A DNA stretch of 64,000 nt from Armatimonadota bacterium (GTDB lineage Bacteria; Armatimonadota; Fimbriimonadia; Fimbriimonadales; Fimbriimonadaceae): positions 19,297-83,296 of the forward strand of contig JAGQUX010000009.1 in assembly GCA_020438215.1 (NCBI GenBank). The letters are read 5' to 3'. Positions 8,560 to 16,667 of the stretch are shown piece after piece; position 1 is the stretch's first letter, and every line of letters starts with the position of its first letter. Below the pieces are notes generated by a model. It was not told the origin of the DNA. It did not search any database and saw only the letters and a list, made by a program, of their open reading frames with translations. The position numbers were made by a program, and so were the translations under genes.

Positions 8560-10557
8560 CTAACCTTCTTGAACGATTCGTGAGAAATCACCGGTTCTGA
8601 GGATGATTTGCTCCACCTGCGCTAACAATCCTAGATTCGCGGCCCGAACAGACTCATCTTCATCCATCACCATCGTGGCTTCAAAGAAATCATGAATCGG
8701 CTTTTCGAGCTGTTTGAGGTCATCCGTATTCTGAATCGCATCAGCGAGTGCTTTGCCTTCGCTGGTTTTCAAACTTGAAGAATCGAAACTCTCTGGAATC
8801 AAAATGCCTTTGCCTCGTGCCGAGGAAAGGATGTTCAGTGGTCGCGTGAGGGTTTGAACCAGTTTTTCGTCCTCTGCTAGTTTCGCTAGGGCCTCACATC
8901 GTGCCTTGACCGCCCGCGGAGACAAGACAATCTCCGGACTCCGATCCGCTAACGCCGCATCCAGAATGTCATGTCGGACATTGCCCATCATGGATTCGTA
9001 GCGACCTTCAAAAATCTCAACTACCTTATCCAAGGCATATGACACTTCTTGGTTTGCGTAGCGGTCATGCGCTTTCACCAAAAGGTGAGAATAGTTGTCG
9101 CCAAGATCATCACGACCCCAAGCCGCTTCGATCAAAAGTGTCACTGCACGGCGTAATCCGAACGGATCACTTGACCCCTTGGGCACCAAGCCCAGCCCGA
9201 GGAAGCCGACCAGCTTATCCACCTGATCGCAGATCAAAAGCCCAACCCCAAGCGGGTGATTCAGGTTCAAAGCAGCTTTCAAATTGTATTGCGTGGCGAT
9301 GGCTCCGGCAACACGTTCCGGCATCCCCTCACGACGCGCATAATCCCCGCCGACGACTCCCTGGAGGCTACTGAGCTCATTCACCAAGCCAGTGCTCAGG
9401 TCAGCTTTGGCGTACAAGCCTGCTTGCTTTGCATCGGATTCACAATCTGCAAAATTACACCATTTGGTGAATTCCGCCATCAAATCAGCCAACCGATCGG
9501 CGCGCTCGCGGATCGTGCCGAGCTTATCTTGGAACAACATCCGCTCGGTCTGAGCAAGAAACTCATCCATGTTGGAACGCTGGTCTTCTTCAAAAAAGAA
9601 CTGGGCATCGTTGAACCGGGCATTCAAAACCCACTCGTTCCCCGCCTTGACTGTTGCTTCATCACCACTATTCCGGATCGACACAAACTTGTTGGTGATC
9701 TCCCCGCTCGGTGTTCGCACAGGGAAGAACCGCTCGTGTTTTGCCATCGCCGTCACCAAAACCGGATCTGGCAAGTTCAAATAGTCTTCGGAGAATTCGC
9801 CTTGATGCGCGGTCGGCCATTCGGTGAGGAAGGTGTTTTCATCCACAAGAGCTTCTGGCAAATCCGGCACCCCGGTCGAAACCATCATCGCTTCTTCCCG
9901 GATTCGCCCTTCGCGCACAACCGGATCAGGCTCAACATTCCGTTCTCGCAAGCCGTCAATCAATTCATCCCAAGTCTTTGCTTCGAATTCTGCAGGTGCA
10001 TCAAACCGGTGCCCTCGGCTCTTGAGGCCACTTTGAACACCACCAACCTCGAAAGGAACGCAAGCCCCATCAAGTGAAGCTAAAAACCACTTGATTGGCC
10101 GGGCAAAACGCATCTTTCCGCCGCCCCAGCGCATTGTCTTCGCAAAAGTCAGTGACTGCACCGCGCCCGGAAGCACTTCTTGCAGAACCTCCATCGCTGA
10201 TTTGCCCGCAACCGATTTAGTCACCCAAACATACTCTTCGCGCCGTTCCACTTGGCTGGGATCAACGCCCTGACCCCGGCAAAATCCTTCCAAAGCCTTG
10301 GTGGGATTTCCATCCCCATCAAATGCCGCTTGGAGCGATGGTCCGCGCTGTTCAACCTGCAAATCCTCCTGCCGATCTTGAATGCCATTGATCCCGATAA
10401 TGAGGCGGCGCGGTGTCCCCAGGCTCTGGCTGGACTCAAAACTCAGGCGTGCTTCGGTCAAGCCCTCGCCAGTGAGTCGCTCTAAATCCTCATAAGCCTT
10501 GCGGACAAAACTCGCTGGCAACTCCTCGCAGCCTAGTTCAAAAAGCAGGTTCGGCAT
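8560..10557 (-). CDS. glyS: Glycine--tRNA ligase beta subunit
   Basis: Beta subunit of the alpha2beta2 bacterial glycyl-tRNA synthetase; it contributes tRNA binding and, through its C-terminal domain, anticodon recognition. The 665-residue length is close to that of other GlyS proteins. It begins with the typical NLLFELGCEELPASFVRKA. Also visible are WGGGKMRFARPIKWFLASLDG and the HD-like domain region DPFGLRRAVTLLIEAAW. The alpha subunit gene glyQ is not adjacent and must lie elsewhere. A -10-like TAAACT lies 9 bases before its ATG, so it appears to have its own promoter and nearly no leader. Confidence 0.95.
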   Translation of the reverse strand: MPNLLFELGCEELPASFVRKAYEDLERLTGEGLTEARLSFESSQSLGTPRRLIIGINGIQDRQEDLQVEQRGPSLQAAFDGDGNPTKALEGFCRGQGVDPSQVERREEYVWVTKSVAGKSAMEVLQEVLPGAVQSLTFAKTMRWGGGKMRFARPIKWFLASLDGACVPFEVGGVQSGLKSRGHRFDAPAEFEAKTWDELIDGLRERNVEPDPVVREGRIREEAMMVSTGVPDLPEALVDENTFLTEWPTAHQGEFSEDYLNLPDPVLVTAMAKHERFFPVRTPSGEITNKFVSIRNSGDEATVKAGNEWVLNARFNDAQFFFEEDQRSNMDEFLAQTERMLFQDKLGTIRERADRLADLMAEFTKWCNFADCESDAKQAGLYAKADLSTGLVNELSSLQGVVGGDYARREGMPERVAGAIATQYNLKAALNLNHPLGVGLLICDQVDKLVGFLGLGLVPKGSSDPFGLRRAVTLLIEAAWGRDDLGDNYSHLLVKAHDRYANQEVSYALDKVVEIFEGRYESMMGNVRHDILDAALADRSPEIVLSPRAVKARCEALAKLAEDEKLVQTLTRPLNILSSARGKGILIPESFDSSSLKTSEGKALADAIQNTDDLKQLEKPIHDFFEATMVMDEDESVRAANLGLLAQVEQIILRTGDFSRIVQEG

Positions 10558-10566
10558 GAAGATTTG

Positions 10567-10572
10567 AGTTTA
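10567..10572 (-). promoter_or_regulatory. Candidate -10 element of glyS
   Basis: TAAACT on the reverse strand lies 9 bases before the glyS ATG (10557). No convincing -35 hexamer is seen. The intervening CAAATCTTC has no ribosome binding site, which fits a leaderless or very short-leader transcript. Confidence 0.4.
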
Positions 10573-10597
10573 CCGTTCCAAATTCTGGTTCTTTGGT

Positions 10598-10626
10598 GTG
10601 ACCTGAGCCGTCTAGTCCAGTAGAAT
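10598..10626 (+). promoter_or_regulatory. Candidate promoter of the outer-membrane protein gene
   Basis: GTGACC (10598-10603) and TAGAAT (10621-10626) are separated by 17 bases, four of six matches to each sigma-70-type hexamer. Transcription would start near 10633 and give a leader of about 50 bases before the ATG at 10685. Confidence 0.4.
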
Positions 10627-10684
10627 GGGGAGGTGCCTAACTCGGTTTGGGCATGAACCATCTGTTTTTCCGGAAAAAAACACT

Positions 10685-11191
10685 ATGAAGAAATTGACTG
10701 TACTGGCTGCCCTGGGCGTCGCTGCAATCAGCAGTGCTCAAGGGAATCTCTTGGAAGAGCCAACCAACATCGCTTTCCGACTCGGTTATGTCTACCCAGT
10801 CGACGCAACCATGCGCAATATCTCCCCGAGCTACCTCGGCATTGGTATTGACATCTACCCAGAAGGTTTCAACCTGATGAGCGAAGGCGAAAGCTACATC
10901 TCCATCGACTGGTTCGGCAAGTCCGGCTCCGGTGCGAAGGGTAACGCTTTCCCGGTGATGATCAACAACAAGGTTTATAGCGATTCCGGTTACGGCCGAT
11001 CCTACTTCTTCTACGGCCTCGGCGTGGTCTTTGCTGACCTCACCAACTCAGATGTTGTTCTGGGTGCACGCGCAGGCTACGGTAAGGAACTGGGCGAAAA
11101 CCTGTTCGGTGAACTCAGCTTCACCTACAGCGATTCCGCTGGCGGCGCACGCGCAACCGCTCTCGGTTTCCACCTCGGCTACCGATTCTAA
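10685..11191 (+). CDS. Small secreted outer-membrane beta-barrel-like protein
   Basis: Predicted export by a Sec signal peptide, MKKLTVLAALGVAAISSAQG, followed by about 148 residues of alternating hydrophobic/polar strands (AFRLGYVYPVD, SYFFYGLGVVFADL, LFGELSFTYSDS). The C-terminus HLGYRF has an aromatic last residue, as barrel proteins recognised by the BAM machinery usually do. I read it as an 8-stranded porin-like or OmpW-like barrel. I chose ATG 10685 because it starts the signal peptide. A strong terminator follows. The specific ligand or role cannot be told from the sequence. Confidence 0.75.
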   Translation: MKKLTVLAALGVAAISSAQGNLLEEPTNIAFRLGYVYPVDATMRNISPSYLGIGIDIYPEGFNLMSEGESYISIDWFGKSGSGAKGNAFPVMINNKVYSDSGYGRSYFFYGLGVVFADLTNSDVVLGARAGYGKELGENLFGELSFTYSDSAGGARATALGFHLGYRF

Positions 11192-11212
11192 ATTCGGTTC
11201 GCTGATAAACCA

Positions 11213-11243
11213 AACGCCCGAGGCTCATTGAGCTTCGGGCGTT
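11213..11243. terminator. Bidirectional intrinsic terminator
   Basis: AACGCCCGAGGCT and AGCTTCGGGCGTT pair as a 13-bp stem (one G-T pair) with a 5-base loop, followed on the forward strand by ATTTGTTT. It sits between two convergent genes, the barrel protein and prcB, and can stop transcription from both sides. Confidence 0.8.
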
Positions 11244-11263
11244 ATTTGTTTCAGAGCAGTGAA

Positions 11264-11989
11264 CTAACTCAAAGCCTTTTTCGCGATCTTTTCCAATTCT
11301 TTCTCAGCGAGCCGCTCCACTCCATCCCGAGTGAGCAAAACCACCGAAGGAAGCCGTCGTTGGAACCCACCCGTCGCGGAATCCAAAGACGATGCGATAT
11401 CCAGCATCACCAGCGCATCCAGCAGCACATCATCGCGCTTGCGCTTGTTCCACGGCCCTTTGGTGCGGCTCAAATATTCAAACACACCTCGTATCCGCTC
11501 AGAGCCTGAACCAGCTGTCGCGTAATCCATCCCTGGGAAGCGTGCTCCGGCGGCATCAAAGAAATGCACGCTGAACTCTTCATCCTTGGGGTCATAGACC
11601 GCCGCAATCGGGAGGAAAATGCCTCCGTTCATCGCCGCTTCCATATTCCCGGCGAGAGCCTTGCTGATCTCCATCAGCTTGCCCTCCGTCGAAATCTGGA
11701 ATTGATTCAGCCGCTCGTAATACTTGAAAGCGTGCTTGAGATAGCGGCACACTTCAATGGAGCGGGCGTACGCCCCGCTGATCGCCACAACCGTTTGGTC
11801 GTCAAGAACCTCAATCTTCTCCGCTTCTTCGTACATGATGAGGTTGCCCATTGTGGCGCGCCGGTCGGCGAGGATCACAATGCCATCTTTATAGCGGAGA
11901 GCCAGAACAGTTGTCCCGTGAACAACCTGTTCATCATCGTGATGAGGGCTGGATTTGAAGTCAACCAGCTCAGAAAACTGCCTTGCCAT
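11264..11989 (-). CDS. prcB: Proteasome beta subunit PrcB
   Basis: Catalytic subunit of the 20S proteasome core. The 241-residue protein has a 25-residue propeptide ending in HG, then the mature N-terminal Thr26. Counting that as Thr1, Asp17 (LADRRAT) and Lys33 (EEAEK) fall exactly in place, so the catalytic triad is intact. The rest has the Ntn-hydrolase layout, including YATAGSGSERIRGVF. I prefer ATG 11989; TTG 11995, directly after the UBact stop, is an alternative. GGAG lies upstream. It follows the UBact gene by 6 bases. The alpha subunit gene prcA, normally next to prcB, is not here: the next gene downstream is convergent and unrelated. Confidence 0.95.
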   Translation of the reverse strand: MARQFSELVDFKSSPHHDDEQVVHGTTVLALRYKDGIVILADRRATMGNLIMYEEAEKIEVLDDQTVVAISGAYARSIEVCRYLKHAFKYYERLNQFQISTEGKLMEISKALAGNMEAAMNGGIFLPIAAVYDPKDEEFSVHFFDAAGARFPGMDYATAGSGSERIRGVFEYLSRTKGPWNKRKRDDVLLDALVMLDIASSLDSATGGFQRRLPSVVLLTRDGVERLAEKELEKIAKKALS

Positions 11990-11995
11990 GACCAA

Positions 11996-12181
11996 TTATT
12001 CTCCCGAGCGCTGGCGGTACTTCTTCGCCTGGTCGGGGTCAACCTTTTTCATCCGTTTCAGAAGCTCGTTTGGCGCACTGGGGCGATCAACATCGGGCTT
12101 GGATGGCCCAGAATCATCACCTAGCTTGCGTTGCGGCTCGGCTTCACGGCGTCGGACGGGTCTCTCGGCGGAAAAAATCAT
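11996..12181 (-). CDS. ubact: Pup-like protein modifier of the UBact type
   Basis: A 61-residue, highly charged, low-hydrophobicity protein with no Cys or Trp, ending LLKRMKKVDPDQAKKYRQ then RSGE. The C-terminal Arg-Ser-Gly-Glu matches the UBact group of Pup-like modifiers described in gram-negative phyla (Lehmann, Ciechanover and colleagues), which end in R-[T/S]-G-[E/Q]. Glu as last residue means it could be attached to substrate lysines without prior deamidation. The start ATG overlaps the dop stop (ATGA) and has GGAG five bases upstream. Gene order dop-modifier-prcB mirrors dop-pup-prcB of Mycobacterium. An in-frame extension upstream to 12349 lies inside dop and is rejected. Confidence 0.93.
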   Translation of the reverse strand: MIFSAERPVRRREAEPQRKLGDDSGPSKPDVDRPSAPNELLKRMKKVDPDQAKKYRQRSGE

Positions 12182-13656
12182 GCTTGCTCCTTGATGCACT
12201 GACAAAACTCTGCAAATGATTCTACGCGTCTTAGCCCCTCGTCGTACCGGATTTCTGGTCGCAATTTGATTTCTTCGGTGGTTTGTTGGTTCAAATCGGG
12301 TCGCACAACCAGAGAAGTCCAGCTTGCCGTGACCAGATGCTCTTTCCATTTGCTCACTGCAAGCGATCGTACTAACGCTCGCGAATCTAAGTCATCTCCC
12401 CTCAGACAGGCTTCGACTTGTGCATCGCTGGGAAGGGCATCAACAAAACCACCCTCTGCCAATCCGGCAAAGAGTTGATCTTCTCCCGAAACCTGGTGGT
12501 ATTCCAAGTCGAGTGACTGCATGTGCGGATCATGCCAACTCAGCCCCTCGGATTCCCGGAACTGATCCAGTAGCCAATACTTTGCCGCCCAGTCCACTTT
12601 GGACTTGAACCACTCAAAGTTACTCTTGCGAGCTTCCAAAAGCTGTTGGCATTCACTCAAATGCTCACGAGATTCTTCATCCAAATCAAGCTCACTTCCC
12701 GCATCCAGATACGATTCCGCCACCGATCTCGCCGTTACGAGCCCTTCCTCAGTTTCAATCCGCCCATCTCCCTCCAAATCTCGCGATGTCAACTTGAACG
12801 AACGGACAGGATCGGAGACACGCCATAGAGGTGCTTTGCCCTCAAGCAATAGCCGGATGGCAAGCTGAACAAGAAACAGCCTTCGCGCAGTGCAACTCGG
12901 CATCAAATTCGCGTCGCAAGTGATGACGTGCATCCTCCGCCATTGCTGCGAATCAGAGTGGGGCTCATCACGAGTGTTGAAGATCGGGCGACGAGAAAGC
13001 GTCTCCAAATTGACCGCTTCCTCGAAGAAATCAGCCCTCTGAGAAAGCTGAAATCTCACTGGCCCTCCGGATTCACTCCCCACCTTGCCGGCTCCAGTCA
13101 AGAATTGTCGGGCAATCAGCATCGGAGTGATCGCCTGGATCAACTCATCAATAGGAATGTCTCGGGGCACCAGAAAGTTATCATGAGTGCCATAACTTGC
13201 ACCAGAGTAGTCGGTGTTGTTCTTGTAAACGGCAACCTCACGACCCGTTTCTGCCGCATACGCTTCCGCCGCCCGGCAGACCACTGTTTGCCCCGCATAG
13301 TCATGCAGAGCCGCTTGATTCGGGCTGAAACACTCCGGCGTTGAGTATTCGGGGTGCCCGTGATCGTTATAGAACCTCGCCCCATTGGGCAGAACCCAAT
13401 CCGACCTTTCATCTTCGGCAGATGTCCTCTGGCGCCCGCGATCGTACTCGGCATCGCGACGATCATAGGCAAGCTGCGAAACCTGGAAGCCCCGCATATC
13501 CGAACGCGGACTTTCATACCTGTAATCCCAACCAGAATAGCCTTCGTCCGGATAACTCCGAACGAAGGCTATTGCATCGTCTGCCTGATTTTTAACTGTC
13601 CGACCCTCAACTGTAAAACCGTATTCGGTTTCCGTTCCGATGAGGATCGGAATCAT
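12178..13656 (-). CDS. dop: Depupylase/deamidase Dop
   Basis: Member of the PafA/Dop carboxylate-amine ligase-like family that processes the Pup-type tag. It has 492 residues from ATG 13656. Seen are the Mg/ATP-binding GTETEYG (Glu9, Glu11), NGARFYNDHGHPEYS with the nucleophilic Asp98, YKNNTDYSGASYGTHDNFLV, FNTRDEPHSDS and the RMHVITCDANLM region. The segment WDYRYESPRSDMRGF corresponds to the Dop-specific loop that PafA lacks, so I call it Dop, not the ligase. It is coupled to the modifier gene by ATGA, and a lipoprotein gene ends 5 bases upstream. Because the modifier already ends in Glu, the main job is probably de-conjugation. The ligase PafA is not in the window. Confidence 0.92.
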   Translation of the reverse strand: MIPILIGTETEYGFTVEGRTVKNQADDAIAFVRSYPDEGYSGWDYRYESPRSDMRGFQVSQLAYDRRDAEYDRGRQRTSAEDERSDWVLPNGARFYNDHGHPEYSTPECFSPNQAALHDYAGQTVVCRAAEAYAAETGREVAVYKNNTDYSGASYGTHDNFLVPRDIPIDELIQAITPMLIARQFLTGAGKVGSESGGPVRFQLSQRADFFEEAVNLETLSRRPIFNTRDEPHSDSQQWRRMHVITCDANLMPSCTARRLFLVQLAIRLLLEGKAPLWRVSDPVRSFKLTSRDLEGDGRIETEEGLVTARSVAESYLDAGSELDLDEESREHLSECQQLLEARKSNFEWFKSKVDWAAKYWLLDQFRESEGLSWHDPHMQSLDLEYHQVSGEDQLFAGLAEGGFVDALPSDAQVEACLRGDDLDSRALVRSLAVSKWKEHLVTASWTSLVVRPDLNQQTTEEIKLRPEIRYDEGLRRVESFAEFCQCIKEQA

Positions 13657-13660
13657 CACA

Positions 13661-14959
13661 TTATCGGTAGACCGCGAAGGAGCCGCTGGACGGGAATGGG
13701 AATCCTGTCGGCACGGTGGAGATGGTGAAGTCACCATCTTTTGGTACGCCACCAACCATTGTGAAGTTGTTCAAAGTACCAACGGCTTTATTGTTTTCGG
13801 TGCGGTTGTCTAGCTGATCGACTGACCAGAGTTCAACTGTGCCGCTGTTACCAGAGTAGGTTGCTCGGCCGAACCAGACTGCTGTCGGCGCGGAGAGCGG
13901 GCCGTTCATAGCCACAACCATGTGTTGACCGGAAGGATTCGTCGTCGGGAAGATCACCATGGTGAAATCGCCTGCGGCGGTCACTCGGCTGGTGAGCGGG
14001 AACCAAGACCCTTGAAGGGCGGTCACGCGTGCACCGGATGCCGGTGGTGCGCTCGGATCGTCTTCCAGCACTGTCCAGGAACCTGGCGAGTTGATAAACG
14101 AACCCGGGTTATTTGGATCTGGAAGCGGAATACCATTGTTGATGGTGCCGCTATCGATGAAGAAGCTGCTAATGATGTCGAGTGAACCGTCGGTTCCGCG
14201 ACCGTTTGCAATACCGTAAGCATCGCCGGATACAACCAGTTCATTTGCCGAAGAAGCATTTGCCATAGTCGGTCGGTCTGCAGTTGCAAGTGCGGAAAGA
14301 TTGATTGTCACCAAATCGCTAAGCGATGCTGGGATTGGGCCAGCAACATCAATTGAGTTTTCGGTATCAAAAATCGCTTGATTGAACTCAGGAAGGTTCG
14401 TCGTCGTGTTGAAGAACAACGAAGCATCGCTGAGATAAATCGGCAATGACACCTGACGACCAGGAACAAGCGGAACGATAACCGGCTGAGTTGGGAGAGC
14501 GAAAGTGCCTTCCCAATCCAAAGTGATCGCACCAACATTATCTTCGGTTCGAAGATTCTTGACTGTGGCCGCAAAGTCGGTGAAGATATCTGGAGATGAA
14601 CCTTCTGACCATTGGAATGTGTTGACAGTAAAGCCATCGAGCTTGACGTCAAAGCCATCCAAACCAGTTGGGAGATCAGACGGAATTTGGGTTACCGGAG
14701 GAATGCGCAAATTGACATAGTCCAATTTCGCATAGGTTGATCCAATACCGCGACGCGCTTGACCAGAAAGGAACAAGACACGGATATCTGTCAATGTTGA
14801 AGGCAGGTTAACACTGGGGACTTCCCGAGTCACACCAGTTGTACCGGTAGTGCCACCGGCTGTCGAACCTGATCCTGAAGTTGTCGTAATTCCACCGTTA
14901 CCGCCGGCACATCCGACGACCACGGCACCAGCTACAAATGCTATCCACCAATTCCTCAA
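13661..14959 (-). CDS. Secreted lipoprotein of unknown function upstream of dop
   Basis: The 432-residue protein starts at TTG 14959, six bases after AGGAG. A lipoprotein signal (MRNWWIAFVAGAVVVGC) with lipobox VVGC is followed by a Gly/Thr/Ser-rich linker (about residues 18-46) and a beta-rich body without familiar motifs. It has several Asn/Asp/Pro-rich loops such as PLPDPNNPGSFINSPGSW. I recognise no family. Its stop lies 4 bases before the dop ATG, so it is probably co-transcribed with the proteasome-tag genes, although its predicted location (envelope) is different from theirs (cytoplasm). Confidence 0.82.
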   Translation of the reverse strand: MRNWWIAFVAGAVVVGCAGGNGGITTTSGSGSTAGGTTGTTGVTREVPSVNLPSTLTDIRVLFLSGQARRGIGSTYAKLDYVNLRIPPVTQIPSDLPTGLDGFDVKLDGFTVNTFQWSEGSSPDIFTDFAATVKNLRTEDNVGAITLDWEGTFALPTQPVIVPLVPGRQVSLPIYLSDASLFFNTTTNLPEFNQAIFDTENSIDVAGPIPASLSDLVTINLSALATADRPTMANASSANELVVSGDAYGIANGRGTDGSLDIISSFFIDSGTINNGIPLPDPNNPGSFINSPGSWTVLEDDPSAPPASGARVTALQGSWFPLTSRVTAAGDFTMVIFPTTNPSGQHMVVAMNGPLSAPTAVWFGRATYSGNSGTVELWSVDQLDNRTENNKAVGTLNNFTMVGGVPKDGDFTISTVPTGFPFPSSGSFAVYR

Positions 14960-15126
14960 GGCAAACTCCTGTTCACGAACGGCGACAAGAATACACTAGT
15001 TTTCCCCTCTAGGTCAAAAGTTTCGAGGAGAAACCAGAAAGTTTCTTGCGCAAGTACGCGAATAGACTACAGATTCTGACGCAATTCCGCCCGGGAATCG
15101 TTCAAATCAGGCGATTTGGCGAGGAT

Positions 15127-15993
15127 TTAGCCTAAACGAGAGCACTGTGAAAGAATTTTGCTGCTTTCATTGGCGAGCTGATTCAGATCGTTATCATCAA
15201 ATCCCAGGTTCTTGAAGTAGCCCTGTGGAAGCTCTGGTGCAAGATTTCCAATCCCCATCGAGCATCCCATCTGGTGCGCCAGGTGATCTCCGAGCTGCAC
15301 CGCGAGAGTGAGCGGATCAAGCAAATCAGTGGCCCCGTGGTGGTTGGCAACAGAATCAGAGATAAAGGACGGAAACTGCAAGGCTTGGAGAAAATAGTCT
15401 CCCACCTCGCAGTGATCCATCCCGATTTGCTCTTTTTCTAGTGCGTGGAGCTGTTTCGTTGTTCCCCCAAGAAACTCCGGCATCCGTTGATAGACTGGTG
15501 GTAGTGCGTTCGCCATCACCAAGATGCCGATGTTGTGATACAGCCCGCAAAGGGCAAAGCGCATTTCGACTCCATCCGCTTTCTTTTTTGCATAGTGTCG
15601 GCAAACATGTGCCGTCACCAAAGCGTGAGCCATAAATTGATCGACAGGGAGCTGAGACTGCTCAAGATAAGACTTGGCGACGGCATGGAGCCCACCGCAA
15701 CAAGCGGCAAACCAAGACGTTCCAGCATCTAATACGCGGAATGCGTCGGCGACTCGCGCGAATTCAATATCACATTCAACAAATGCGCTGGTTGCCAACC
15801 CTTTGAGCGTAGATGACTCCCATTTCTCATCCATTGCGACAAGCCGAGCAAGCATGGTGGGGGCCATGTCCTCCGTTCCGATTACCGAAGCGAGTCTATT
15901 AAGCATCGCGGCGACTTGACGTTTCTCAAGTGCCCGTAGTGCGAGCGACCTCAGGGTCACTCCGGTGGATAGTGTGATTGGTTCGGCGGACAT
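15127..15993 (-). CDS. HDOD-domain protein
   Basis: A 288-residue protein whose centre and C-terminal half carry an HDOD domain, a non-catalytic relative of HD phosphohydrolases found in signalling proteins. Key marks are CGLYHNIGILVMANALP (about residues 164-180), HCEVGDYFLQALQFP and ISDSVANHHG. The usual His-Asp-x-Gly is His-Asn-Ile-Gly here, fitting loss of metal-dependent catalysis. I start it at ATG 15993, preceded by GGAAAGGGG; the frame extends 15 codons further up. It stands alone on the reverse strand. The upstream 168-base gap next to the lipoprotein gene shows nothing clear. Confidence 0.8.
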   Translation of the reverse strand: MSAEPITLSTGVTLRSLALRALEKRQVAAMLNRLASVIGTEDMAPTMLARLVAMDEKWESSTLKGLATSAFVECDIEFARVADAFRVLDAGTSWFAACCGGLHAVAKSYLEQSQLPVDQFMAHALVTAHVCRHYAKKKADGVEMRFALCGLYHNIGILVMANALPPVYQRMPEFLGGTTKQLHALEKEQIGMDHCEVGDYFLQALQFPSFISDSVANHHGATDLLDPLTLAVQLGDHLAHQMGCSMGIGNLAPELPQGYFKNLGFDDNDLNQLANESSKILSQCSRLG

Positions 15994-16121
15994 TGTTCCC
16001 CTTTCCAAGACTAATTCTCGGAGGCAATTAATCCGCACCTGTTCTTTCGAATTGTCAAAGTTTTCACAAAAAATATAATCACGACGATTGAGTGCAGAAT
16101 GGGCCGTATTTTCCCCGCTGG

Positions 16122-16127
16122 TAGACT
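16122..16127 (+). promoter_or_regulatory. Candidate -10 element of the yceD-plsX-fabH operon
   Basis: TAGACT lies 9 bases before the ATG at 16137 and only 3 bases before the ATG at 16131. The same spacing and even the following CAAAT are seen before glyS, which favours 16137 as the real start with almost no leader. Confidence 0.4.
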
Positions 16128-16136
16128 CAAATGACT

Positions 16137-16667
16137 ATGAAAAGTGACGGTCTAGTCGACTTCAATGAGGCTGTCCAAAACCCCGGAAAAAAGCTCAATT
16201 TTCCTGTCCATACCGAGCTTGAATCCGAAGAGGATATTGACCTTCTTGAACCTATTTCGGGAGAGTTGAACGGTGTTTCCACCGGGAACATCCTCCTCAT
16301 CAGCGGAAAATTCAAAACAAAGCTCGTCACCGAATGCGCTCGCTGCGGCGAACCCATTGAACTTGAGTTTGAGTTTTCTATGAGCGACGAATTCGATGTT
16401 GAGGGTGTCCCCAGTTGCTATGGCTCGGATGGCTATGCCGAAGTCGTTCAAGATGAGCCTCAACCTATTTTCAAGAAGAACGCGCTCATTCTTGATAGCT
16501 ATGTTCGGCAAGGATTGCTGATCAATATGCCAACTCAGTTGCTTTGCTCCGGAAGCTGGGAAATTCCGTGCCCCAATCAATCAGAGAGTCATACTGAAGC
16601 TCTGAATGCAAAAGGTCACCCCGCGATGATGCAGTTGGAAAAATTCCGGAGTCAGGATAAAGCGTGA
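16137..16667 (+). CDS. YceD/DUF177-family protein
   Basis: Protein of the YceD family (DUF177), linked to 23S rRNA/ribosome assembly in bacteria and plastids and usually encoded before rpmF and plsX. It has 176 residues, with the family's core LLISGKFKTKLVTECARCGEPI (residues about 56-77; Cys-x-x-Cys) and the acidic C-terminal region followed by LLCS and IPCPN (further Cys). The start may be ATG 16131 or 16137; the -10 position favours the latter. Its TGA overlaps the GTG of plsX. The ribosomal L32 gene rpmF, often between these two, is missing here. Confidence 0.83.
   Translation: MKSDGLVDFNEAVQNPGKKLNFPVHTELESEEDIDLLEPISGELNGVSTGNILLISGKFKTKLVTECARCGEPIELEFEFSMSDEFDVEGVPSCYGSDGYAEVVQDEPQPIFKKNALILDSYVRQGLLINMPTQLLCSGSWEIPCPNQSESHTEALNAKGHPAMMQLEKFRSQDKA

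Noticed and set aside
12182..12349. Longer, 117-residue version of the UBact modifier
   Set aside because: The added 56 residues lie entirely within dop in another frame, look random, and the ATG at 12181 has a good ribosome binding site and the expected family length.
12178..13656. Pup ligase PafA instead of Dop
   Set aside because: WDYRYESPRSDMRGF corresponds to the Dop-specific loop and NGARFYNDH-HPEYS fits Dop better; gene order dop-modifier-prcB also agrees.
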